Source: Microcaldota archaeon (GTDB lineage: Archaea; Micrarchaeota; Micrarchaeia; Norongarragalinales; Norongarragalinaceae). Taken from it: a stretch of 19,384 bases of DNA. The position numbers were made by a program, and so were the translations under genes. Every line of letters begins with the position of its first letter. Within the stretch, counting starts at the first letter, position 1. The stretch is from the NCBI GenBank assembly GCA_016214445.1, contig JACROM010000104.1:1-19384 (forward strand). The letters are read 5' to 3'. Positions 13,862 through 19,384 of this stretch are shown here, in pieces. The notes under the pieces are model-generated. The model was given only the letters and a program-made list of their open reading frames with translations, was not told the DNA's origin and made no database searches.

Positions 13862-14482
13862 AAGTGTACCCGGACGCAAACGTGTTCATTGCGCCCATAC
13901 TGGGGGAGAAAAACGCGGAGCGCGCGGAATTGTTTTTCAAGAAAAGCGCGGACTGCCTGTTTGAGCTGGTCGTATCCAAGACGGTTCTTGGTGAAGTGAG
14001 CCAACGTCTCGAAAACCGGGGAACCCTTTGGCTGCAAAAATTCATTCGGAACCGCAGGGGGGCACATCCCCCCTTCAGTTTCACGGTCCTCCTGATTCCC
14101 CCCTGCGGCGAGGATACCTTTGGCATCAGGCCAAAGGAGGAATCGTCGGGGATGTCTGAAGGGGATGTGTAACGCCATCAACATATCAAGGGGATACCGC
14201 AGCCATCCGAGCCATCAGGCGAGGGAGGCTGCGGAGGATGTCATAGATGAGTTCAAGGACGCTAAAAAACTCGAAATCGTCCAGAAAACCGGAAAAGACA
14301 CCGAAGATGCAATCAGGCTCAACAGCTCGGCCGGAGGAGTGTTTGGCGTCAACGACTTCACGCACGCGCTTCTGGCTCAACGCCACGCTGACGTGTTCGT
14401 AACCAACGACCTGAAGTTCATTAAAACCGCGTCCCTGATGGTCAAAACCTTCACGCTCGAACAGTTTCTGGCGGGACTATAG
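13858..14482 (+). pseudogene. PIN-domain toxin gene interrupted by a 138-bp insertion
   Basis: The N-terminal half reads MKVYPDANVFIAPILGEKN (first metal Asp) to LWLQKFIRNR and continues after the insertion as RSHPSHQAREAAEDVIDEF to NDFTHALLAQRHADVFVTNDLKF (the distal acidic residues). The halves lie in different frames (262 nt offset). Removing 145 nt (insert plus one copy of its 7-bp target repeat) joins them exactly as ...IRNRSHPSHQAR..., giving a full-length PIN protein of about 159 residues. As it stands, the first ORF stops at 14172 and the second has no convincing start, so the toxin should be inactive. Confidence 0.85.
14058..14195. mobile_element. MITE-like 138-bp insertion with 7-bp target duplication
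   Basis: The element is flanked by ACCGCAG at 14051-14057 and 14196-14202. It carries CACATCCCCCCTTCAG (14063-14078) opposed to CTGAAGGGGATGTG (14156-14169), an inverted repeat with 2 nt extra on the left. Further stems are CCGCAGGGGGG/CCCCCCTGCGG (14052-14062 with 14098-14108) and CCTTTGGC/GCCAAAGG (14117-14124 with 14130-14137). It encodes no plausible protein. The high palindrome content and the target repeat fit a non-autonomous transposable element. The inverted repeat is subterminal, not at the very ends. Confidence 0.75.
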
Positions 14483-14791
14483 GCGGAGGTCTGAAAGGGC
14501 CTTCTTTTCTTTTTTGTCAAGCAACGCTGCCGCTTTCTGCGCGTCACCGCCGGCCTTCTTTAACGCTTTTTTCCACTCCTGCCTTCGCCAGTCGCCGTCT
14601 GAACCTTTGAACCGCCTGACTTCACCCTTAAGCGCGCCCCTCATGTTTTCAACGGTCTTGTAAAGCTGGCCGCGCAACAACTCGCGGAACACTTCCGTTT
14701 TCGTGGCGTAACCGTTTTCTTTCATGTAGTCTTCCAAATCATCGTCCAGTTTCTTCGGAATTTTGACTGAAACAGTAATCAATTCCGCCAT
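14477..14791 (-). CDS. Ribbon-helix-helix protein (CopG/antitoxin-like)
   Basis: A 104-residue protein with an N-terminal ribbon-helix-helix: LITVSVKIPKKLDDDLEDYM, then TKTEVFRELLRGQL. The tail is basic and helical (EVRRFKGSDGDWRRQEWKKALKKAG...KEKKALSDLRL). It converges on, and overlaps by 6 nt, the broken PIN gene, so it is probably not that toxin's antitoxin. GGTGGTG precedes the ATG. A TATA box CTTATATAC (about 14838-14846) and three AAGTA units spaced about 10-11 bp (14811-14837) in front suggest autoregulation. Confidence 0.8.
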   Translation of the reverse strand: MAELITVSVKIPKKLDDDLEDYMKENGYATKTEVFRELLRGQLYKTVENMRGALKGEVRRFKGSDGDWRRQEWKKALKKAGGDAQKAAALLDKKEKKALSDLRL

Positions 14792-14939
14792 GCTTGCACC
14801 ACCGCGCTGTACTTACCTTGTAGTACTTGGTAATACTTGTATATAAGTCGCCCCGTGCCGTTGGACGGCGGGTCTTAACCGAGCGGGTCGGCCTGACCGA
14901 ACAATATATACTGCAATAATGTAAACTATTTTTTAGTTG

Positions 14940-15269
14940 TCACTTCTTGCACTTCTCTTCCAAAAGCTCTTTCACTTGGTCGATCGTCGCGTACTCCAAG
15001 GGGTTGATGGAGTCGATGACGTAGCGGATTTGTTTTACCTCGCTTTCGAGCTCCTTGATTTTTTCCTCGGTTTCGCTGCTCGCGCCCGTCTGTACAGCAG
15101 CTTTTCCTCCGCCTTCTTTGACTTCCTGCTTCACCTTGAGCAAGGTCTGGCTAAGTATCTCCTGGTTCTTCTCTATGGTTTTCAGTTTCTGGACAAGCAG
15201 GTTTATCTTGGAGTCAAGAGTGCGGAGCTGATTCTTTATGTCATCCACTACGTTCAGCTTGGTTGGCAT
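14940..15269 (-). CDS. Coiled-coil protein, function unknown
   Basis: A 109-residue protein that is mostly helical with heptad-like spacing (DDIKNQLRTLDSKINLLVQKL, then ETEEKIKELESEVKQIR) and a Gly/Ala linker between the helices. The last part (INPLEYATIDQVKELLEEKCKK) is a small conserved-looking tail. No enzyme motif is seen. I start at the ATG ending at 15269, about 25 nt after TTTTTAAG on the minus strand; an upstream start at 15320 would run through the shared promoter. It is divergent from the DNA polymerase gene and may share its promoter region. I do not recognise the family. Confidence 0.7.
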   Translation of the reverse strand: MPTKLNVVDDIKNQLRTLDSKINLLVQKLKTIEKNQEILSQTLLKVKQEVKEGGGKAAVQTGASSETEEKIKELESEVKQIRYVIDSINPLEYATIDQVKELLEEKCKK

Positions 15270-15319
15270 ACCTCTTTTTAACGTTGAGCGGCTTAAAAAC
15301 GTTGATGTCTGCTGTTGCA
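15270..15319. promoter_or_regulatory. Divergent promoter of the coiled-coil and polymerase genes
   Basis: Two oppositely directed TATA-like boxes lie within 30 bp: GCTTAAAAACG on the plus strand (15290-15300), 22-25 nt before the ATG at 15320, and its reverse CGTTTTTAAGC for the minus-strand gene starting at 15269. The repeat AACGTTGA(T/G) occurs at 15281 and 15298. Both genes would be leaderless. Confidence 0.5.
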
Positions 15320-17311
15320 ATGCTTCTGGACGCCGATTACGTGCACTCCAAGCGCGCCATAAGGCTTACCCTGAAAGCCAAAGGGAAGACTTTCCGCGCT
15401 TATGACCCGTCTTTCAAGCCCTACTTCTACCTTCTCGCACGGGACAGCAATGGCATCGGGGACGTTTCGGTGATGGATGAAGGAAAGCAGTACAAGTTCG
15501 GGAAGATGGAGGAAGTGGAGCGAGTTTTGGAGGGAAAGAAAACCAAGCTTTTCCGTCTGGAAGTGGCTCACCCGGGTCTGGTGCCGTTGTTCAGGGAAGC
15601 TGTAAGGGGTTTCGGCGAGGCGTTCGAGAGCAGGATTCCTTTTGTGCGAAGGTACCTCATAGACAAGGGCCTTGTGCCCTGCGGCCTGGTGGAAATAACC
15701 GGAAAGAACAGGATGATAGAGAGCATAACTCCTGTTGAGCGAGTCGAGCCTTTTGTCGTAAACGCTTTGGCTTTCGACATAGAGACCTACAACACGCACG
15801 GCCTGCCGGACGCGAAGAAGGACCCGCTCATAATGCTGAGTTACGCCGACGCAAGTGAAGCGAAGGTGCTCAGCTGGAAAAAGAAGTTCTCCTCCAATTT
15901 TGTGGAATCGCTTTCCTCGGAGAAAGAGGTTCTGGAGGAGTTCGGCAGGCGGCTGAGGGAAAAGAAGGTCGATTTGCTGTGCTCCTACAACGGCGACGTG
16001 TTTGACCTTCCCTATGTTGCGGAAAGGGCCAAGGCAACAGGAGCGAAGCTGCGTTTGGGACGGGACAATTCCCTTCCGAAAAGCAGGCGTTTGGGTGTGC
16101 GCAACGTGACGAAGATAGGCGGAAGAATCCACTTCGACGTCTACAACACCGTTTATTTTCTGGACTACATCGGCGCTGTGAAGCTGCAGCGGCTGACGCT
16201 CGGCAAGGCGTACGAGGGGTTGCTGGGAAAGAAGAAGGAGGACATCAACAAATCCGAGATATTCCAGGCGTGGGACGAAGGCGGGGATGCGTTGGAGCAT
16301 TTGGCGAAGTACTCGCGTTCCGACGCAGTCGCGTGTCTGGAGCTGGCGGAATACGCGCTGCCTCTGTTCGTGGAACTCGCGAGGGTTACGGGCTCGACTT
16401 TGTTCGACGTTTCCCGGTTCTCTTCCGGCCAATTGGTGGAAGCCTTGTTGTTGAGGAAGGCTTTCGAGCGCAACGAAGTCGTACCGAGGAAGCCAACGCA
16501 GGAACAGATAGCATCGAGGATGAGCGAGCCCATAAAGGGCGCGTTCGTGAAGAGCCCGCAGCCAGGGGTGTACGACAATCTAGTTGTGTTCGACTTCAAA
16601 AGCCTGTACCCGTCCATAATCATTTCCCACAACATCGACCCCGCCACCCTTGATTGTTCATGCTGCGAAAACCCTCACCTTTCCCCGCAGGGCTACAAGT
16701 TCTGCAAAAAACGCAAAGGCCTTATTCCCTCGATGCTTGAAGAGGTTTTGGCTGCCCGTTTCGCCATACAGAAGGAGATGAAGAAGCTCGGCAAGGATTC
16801 AGCAGAGTACAAGGCTTTGTACGCGAAGCAGTGGGCGCTGAAGATAACAGCAAATTCCACCTATGGGGTGCTGTTATACCCGCGTTTTCGGTGGTACCGC
16901 CGCGAGTGCGGCGAGGCAGTTACCGCTTACGGGCGGCGATACATCCAAGATACAATGGAAAAAGCCGAGAAGGACGGGTTTAGTGTGCTTTATGCAGACA
17001 CCGACGCCGCATTTTTGCAGTATGGCGGCAATAAGGAAAAAGTTTTGGAGTTCCAGAAAAAAGTGAACGACTCGCTTCCGGAAACAATGAACCTGGAATT
17101 GGAAGACTTTTATCCCCGCGGAATATTCGTCTCAAAAAAACAGGGGGAGGCTGGCGCGAAGAAGAAGTACGCGCTCATCAACGAGGAAGGAAGGATCAAG
17201 ATACGCGGTTTCGAGCTCGTCAGGCGGGACTGGAGCCGCGTCGCTAGGAACACGCAGCGCCAGGTGCTCGAGATTCTTTTGAAGGAAGGCGAGGTGAAGA
17301 AAGCAGCGTAG
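15320..17311 (+). CDS. polB: Family B DNA polymerase, large part ending at an in-frame TAG
   Basis: Replicative-type archaeal PolB with 3'-5' proofreading. Exonuclease motifs: ALAFDIETYN (Exo I), SYNGDVFDLPYV (Exo II), YSRSDAVACLEL (Exo III). Polymerase motifs: FDFKSLYPSIIISHN (motif A), KITANSTYGVLLYPRFRWY (motif B) and LYADTDAAF (motif C). The N terminus is normal when the ATG at 15320 is used (MLLDADYV), 22-25 nt after the TATA box; an ATG at 15305 is an alternative. The 663-residue product stops at TAG in the thumb (...EGEVKKAA), and homologous sequence goes on in the same frame, so the polymerase is split or carries a nonsense codon. Together with the next ORF it has 786 sense codons, a standard length. 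Confidence 0.95.
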   Translation: MLLDADYVHSKRAIRLTLKAKGKTFRAYDPSFKPYFYLLARDSNGIGDVSVMDEGKQYKFGKMEEVERVLEGKKTKLFRLEVAHPGLVPLFREAVRGFGEAFESRIPFVRRYLIDKGLVPCGLVEITGKNRMIESITPVERVEPFVVNALAFDIETYNTHGLPDAKKDPLIMLSYADASEAKVLSWKKKFSSNFVESLSSEKEVLEEFGRRLREKKVDLLCSYNGDVFDLPYVAERAKATGAKLRLGRDNSLPKSRRLGVRNVTKIGGRIHFDVYNTVYFLDYIGAVKLQRLTLGKAYEGLLGKKKEDINKSEIFQAWDEGGDALEHLAKYSRSDAVACLELAEYALPLFVELARVTGSTLFDVSRFSSGQLVEALLLRKAFERNEVVPRKPTQEQIASRMSEPIKGAFVKSPQPGVYDNLVVFDFKSLYPSIIISHNIDPATLDCSCCENPHLSPQGYKFCKKRKGLIPSMLEEVLAARFAIQKEMKKLGKDSAEYKALYAKQWALKITANSTYGVLLYPRFRWYRRECGEAVTAYGRRYIQDTMEKAEKDGFSVLYADTDAAFLQYGGNKEKVLEFQKKVNDSLPETMNLELEDFYPRGIFVSKKQGEAGAKKKYALINEEGRIKIRGFELVRRDWSRVARNTQRQVLEILLKEGEVKKAA

Positions 17312-17680
17312 TTGGTGAGGAAAGTTGTTGCGGACCTGAAGGAAGGCAGGGTTCCGTTGGAAGATTGCGTTGTCTGGACGCAGCTCCGGAAGAAGGTTTC
17401 CGCTTACGAGGTCAAGAGCCCGGAAGTTGCAGCAGTGATTCACGCGAGGAAAAATGGAGTGGACGTGCTCGAGGGTTCCCTTATAGCCTATGTAATCACG
17501 AAGGAAGGGAAGAGCATCTCCGAGAAAGCCCGCCTGCAGGAGCTCGCGAAGGACTACGATCCGGATTATTACATCAACAACCAAGTACTTCCGGCTGTGC
17601 TGAAAATCCTCGGAGCGTTGGGTTTCGACAAGGATTCGATAAAATTGAAAGGCATGCAGACTGGTTTGGGTAGTTGGTGA
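17312..17680 (+). CDS. C-terminal (thumb) part of family B DNA polymerase
   Basis: This 122-residue ORF begins with TTG directly after the TAG that ends the large part, in the same frame, and continues the thumb: VRKVVADLKEGRVPLEDCVVWTQLRKKVSAYEVKSPEVAA. It ends in MQTGLGSW, a PIP box of the kind on archaeal PolB tails, for PCNA. GAGGTGA occurs about 14 nt before the TTG, far for a ribosome site. It could be a separate subunit (as in the split PolB of Methanothermobacter, where the break lies elsewhere), a readthrough product, or a stranded piece of a damaged gene. Confidence 0.85.
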   Translation: MVRKVVADLKEGRVPLEDCVVWTQLRKKVSAYEVKSPEVAAVIHARKNGVDVLEGSLIAYVITKEGKSISEKARLQELAKDYDPDYYINNQVLPAVLKILGALGFDKDSIKLKGMQTGLGSW

Positions 17681-17715
17681 TTGGTAAGTTCTCTTTCAAA
17701 TGTGCCGGAACGATA

Positions 17716-17754
17716 TGTTTTTAAGTCTATATATAGGTAGCATATATAGGTGAG
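17716..17754 (+). promoter_or_regulatory. vapBC promoter with TATATAGGT repeats
   Basis: A TTTTTAAG box (17718-17725) is followed by the palindrome CTATATATAG (17728-17737) and a second TATATAGGT copy that leads into the ribosome site AGGTGAG, 3 nt before the GTG start. The repeats lie where a VapB-VapC complex would block transcription. Confidence 0.5.
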
Positions 17755-17757
17755 CGT

Positions 17758-18015
17758 GTGGGTTACCGGAACATTTCTGTCAGTGATGCCGTTTATCTCA
17801 GGCTGGCGGCGCTCAAGAGCGAGAATGAGTCGTTCAATGCTTTTCTTAGCCGTATGGCTGAGGAAAAAAAATCCCTCAAGGACTTCTGGGGCGCATGGGA
17901 GGACACTCCGGAAACCGCCAAATCGACTGAAAGCAACTTGAAGCTGATGTGGGGTACGTGGAATGAACGTGTTGGACACCGACCTTCTGGTCGCCATCCT
18001 AAGAAAGATGCCTGA
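17758..18015 (+). CDS. vapB: VapB-type antitoxin (UPF0330/DUF217-like)
   Basis: An 85-residue protein with YRNISVSDAVYLRLAALK followed by ESFNAFLSRMAEEKKSLKDFWGAW, the pattern of the archaeal VapB group once called UPF0330. The N-terminal half binds DNA as a dimer and the tail covers the toxin. The start is GTG with AGGTGAG just before it. Its last 53 nt overlap the toxin gene, so the pair is translationally coupled. The final residues (RVGHRPSGRHPKKDA) are read in the overlap and may be little constrained. Confidence 0.87.
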   Translation: MGYRNISVSDAVYLRLAALKSENESFNAFLSRMAEEKKSLKDFWGAWEDTPETAKSTESNLKLMWGTWNERVGHRPSGRHPKKDA

Positions 18016-18349
18016 AGCTCGGAATGCGTTGAATTTGTTGGACCGCAAGGATAATTCCGTAACCAGCATTACCTCGCTGGAGCTTTGGTACGGCGCGTTC
18101 AAAAGTGAGAAGCCTGAAAACGCCGCTTTGCTTTCAAATTTGCTTTCGCAGTTTCCCGTCCTCGAATTCGACCAGGAAAGCTCCAAAATCGCGGCTGCAA
18201 TATGGCGCACGCTGGAAAAGCAAGGGGCTCCTTTGGATATACGTGACGTGTTGACTTCGGGTATTTGCATAAAGAATGACGCGATTCTTTATACGCGCAA
18301 CATTAACCACTTCAAGCGGGTTGAAGGGTTGAAGGTCAAGCAATGGTAG
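17963..18349 (+). CDS. vapC: VapC-type PIN-domain ribonuclease toxin
   Basis: A 128-residue PIN domain with all expected acidic residues: VLDTDLLVAIL (Asp5), SLELWYGA (the Glu), DIRDVLTSGIC (third Asp) and TRNINHFKRV near the end, where many VapCs have TNN.(D/H)F. This is the form most like classical VapC in the window. It is coupled to vapB by a 53-nt overlap. A T8 run after the stop (18351-18359) may end transcription. Confidence 0.93.
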   Translation: MNVLDTDLLVAILRKMPEARNALNLLDRKDNSVTSITSLELWYGAFKSEKPENAALLSNLLSQFPVLEFDQESSKIAAAIWRTLEKQGAPLDIRDVLTSGICIKNDAILYTRNINHFKRVEGLKVKQW

Positions 18350-18426
18350 GCTTTTTTTTGTTCGCGAGCCAGTTCGCGCGTCGGAGCGGTTGGCAAATCC
18401 AAACAAGTCCAACTAAAAGCCGTGAA

Positions 18427-18660
18427 TTACCCGAGGCTGACGCTTTGGGCTTCCTGCTTCAACGACGAGCATGGCTCGTTTCCGCAGGCGTTACTTTCCG
18501 TCATCCCGACGGTAGCTCTCGCGAGTATATTAATCGCAGCGTTCACGTCACGGTCCAACGACAAACCGCAGGAAGAGCAAACGTGTTGCCGTTCCCACAA
18601 CGTCTTTTGCACCAACGACCCGCAACTGCTGCATTCTTTACTAGTGTTCCGGGTTTTCAC
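18427..18660 (-). pseudogene. C-terminal remnant of an IS200/IS605 TnpB
   Basis: The fragment carries the end of the TnpB RNA-guided nuclease: NTSKECSSCG and HVCSSCG (zinc ribbon), then LDRDVNAAINILARATVG with the last RuvC Asp, and the usual ESNACG tail. RuvC I and II and the N-terminal part are missing. An in-frame stop lies two codons upstream of the GTG, and the upstream sequence is the promoter of the next gene. A hairpin CGCGA/TCGCG downstream (about 18363-18378) may be what is left of the right end. No TnpA is seen. It cannot be active alone. Confidence 0.85.
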
Positions 18661-18716
18661 GGCTCAAGATAGCGTATTAAAAACAAGCTCGGAGTAATTG
18701 CCAGAGAGGTGTTTTC

Positions 18717-19193
18717 ATGAAGAGGGGTCAGGCTTTTGAGACCATGATGCTCGTCATCTCGGTCATAGTTGCGATAGCGATTCTGGGTGTTCTGCTGAAC
18801 ATCCTTGGAGGCATAAGCTTCGGTGTCGGGGACCCGAAAGCGGTTATGACGGACGGCCTGAAGAGCATCCAGGCCAAAGGTTTCGGAGTAACCCAGCCGA
18901 AGAAATCGAACTTCGAGGTCAATGCCTACGTTATGCGCGGGGAAGTGATAGGTGACCTGCCGGTTCTGGAGGACGAGCTTGAGTTCGCATGCGCGAGTTC
19001 GAGCGGAATCTGCGATAACGACAAGCTTGTAGTGACCAAAAAATCCGTTGACGCAAAAACCAACATCGAAGTGTACATTACGGTCTGCGGCGACAGCACC
19101 AAGACCCGCAACCCCAAGTACTGTGTGGGCATAGGAAGGCAAGGAGCGGAGTCCCGCGATGAGTGCTTGAAGGCTTGCCAGATAAATAAGTAG
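18717..19193 (+). CDS. Pilin-like protein with class III signal peptide
   Basis: A 158-residue secreted or surface protein. The N terminus (MKRGQAFETMMLVISVIVAI, then AILGVLLNILGG) is a class III signal peptide: the prepilin peptidase should cut after Gly4, leaving Gln5 and a Glu close behind, followed by one membrane-spanning assembly helix. The C-terminal domain is soluble and has six Cys (FACASSSGIC, TVCGD, KYCVG, DECLKAC), enough for three disulfides. GAGGTG lies 5 nt before the ATG, and a TATA-like TATTAAAAAC lies about 35-40 nt upstream. No pilus assembly genes are in view. It is flanked by a TnpB relic and an IS end. Confidence 0.88.
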   Translation: MKRGQAFETMMLVISVIVAIAILGVLLNILGGISFGVGDPKAVMTDGLKSIQAKGFGVTQPKKSNFEVNAYVMRGEVIGDLPVLEDELEFACASSSGICDNDKLVVTKKSVDAKTNIEVYITVCGDSTKTRNPKYCVGIGRQGAESRDECLKACQINK

Positions 19194-19255
19194 TTTTTTG
19201 GGGCGGTCTCCAGTAAAGAGGAGCTGCGGTTCACGGTAACCTCTTGACACTTTCG

Positions 19256-19384
19256 TCATAGCACATAAGCGTAGTACCGTTCATATGGTTTTGCCCAACC
19301 GATGGCGCGGTTGGGCTGTTCGTAATTGTAATGCCTGCGATAGTCTTCGAGCGTGTTGAAACGCCACGCTTGGTGTTTACATAC
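19256..19384 (-). CDS. C-terminal end of an IS3/IS481-like transposase (partial)
   Basis: The last 42 codons of a gene entering from the right edge read RFNTLEDYRRHYNYEQPNRA, then IGWAKPYERYYAYVL and TGA. This matches the tail of DDE integrase-core transposases, in which YN..(R/Q)PH.ALG.....P follows the catalytic Glu; here Asn stands for His. The element's left end should lie between 19194 and 19256, but I cannot fix its terminal repeat from one side only. Confidence 0.75.
   Translation of the reverse strand, partial: VCKHQAWRFNTLEDYRRHYNYEQPNRAIGWAKPYERYYAYVL

Noticed and set aside
13858..14172. Intact 104-residue PIN protein
   Set aside because: Its last ~40 residues are read from the inserted element and lack the distal PIN acidic residues; the gene is broken.
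14860..14939. Small RNA gene between the ribbon-helix-helix and coiled-coil genes
   Set aside because: A TATATATT box and a GC-rich stretch with a weak GCCGT/ACGGC stem are present, but the pairing is too short to support an RNA.
10383..17311. General recoding of TAG (for example pyrrolysine) to explain the FEN-1 and PolB stops
   Set aside because: TAG is the normal terminator of many other genes here (the glycosyltransferase, vapB at 9958, AbrB, PIN, ribbon-helix-helix, vapC at 18349 and the pilin), so genome-wide reassignment is unlikely. Local readthrough remains possible.
1..19384. CRISPR array
   Set aside because: No regularly spaced repeats of 25-40 bp with unique spacers are seen; the short repeats present are promoter-linked.

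Overview
The window is archaeal, about half GC. It carries FEN-1, a family B DNA polymerase, MBF1, a class III (pilin-type) signal peptide, AT-rich boxes about 25 nt upstream of start codons with several apparently leaderless genes, and a tRNA with a bulge-helix-bulge-like intron. Small toxin-antitoxin operons, the intein and the cysteine-rich pilin-like protein would suit a DPANN or related lineage, but that placement is inference and no species is claimed.

Layout. 1-829: the end of an unknown gene, then a convergent family 2 glycosyltransferase. 880-4761 (minus): phosphoenolpyruvate synthase interrupted by a 520-residue intein with a LAGLIDADG endonuclease and an extra zinc-ribbon-like insert, preceded by a 260-nt leader with a perfect 13-bp hairpin. 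5022-6347: AAA ATPase of the DUF4143 type with a palindromic operator-like promoter. 6510-7493: Gfo/Idh/MocA oxidoreductase. 7494-7803: a regulatory region with a possible three-way-junction RNA, a possibly bidirectional promoter with three TTTACATT half-sites, and a 47-codon membrane microORF. 7804-7913: tRNA-Gly(CCC) with an intron in the D-loop. 7925-8367: hicB-hicA. 8491-10206: a vapB-vapC pair followed by a stand-alone phosphohistidine (PEP-utilising mobile) domain protein. 10281-11393: FEN-1, followed in frame after its amber stop by a 33-codon ORF that repeats the PCNA-binding motif. 11612-13861: AbrB-type regulator, MBF1 and a site-2 protease that looks short at its C terminus. 13858-14482: a PIN toxin gene broken by a 138-bp palindrome-rich insertion with a 7-bp target duplication. 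14477-15269: a ribbon-helix-helix protein and a coiled-coil protein. 15320-17680: a family B DNA polymerase divided by one in-frame TAG. 17758-18349: vapBC. 18427-18660: a TnpB remnant. 18717-19193: a pilin-like protein. 19256-19384: the end of an IS3/IS481-like transposase entering from the right edge.

How it fits together. There is a replication theme (FEN-1 and PolB, both with PCNA-binding tails) and a central-carbon gene (PEP synthase). Between them lie selfish or mobile elements: an intein, a tRNA intron, three complete toxin-antitoxin pairs plus a broken PIN toxin, a MITE-like insertion, a TnpB relic and an IS end. The most unusual points are the D-loop tRNA intron, the cleanly reconstructable insertion in the PIN gene, the amber-split polymerase, and the duplicated PIP-box tail after FEN-1. 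TAG is the ordinary stop of many genes here, so general amber recoding is unlikely.
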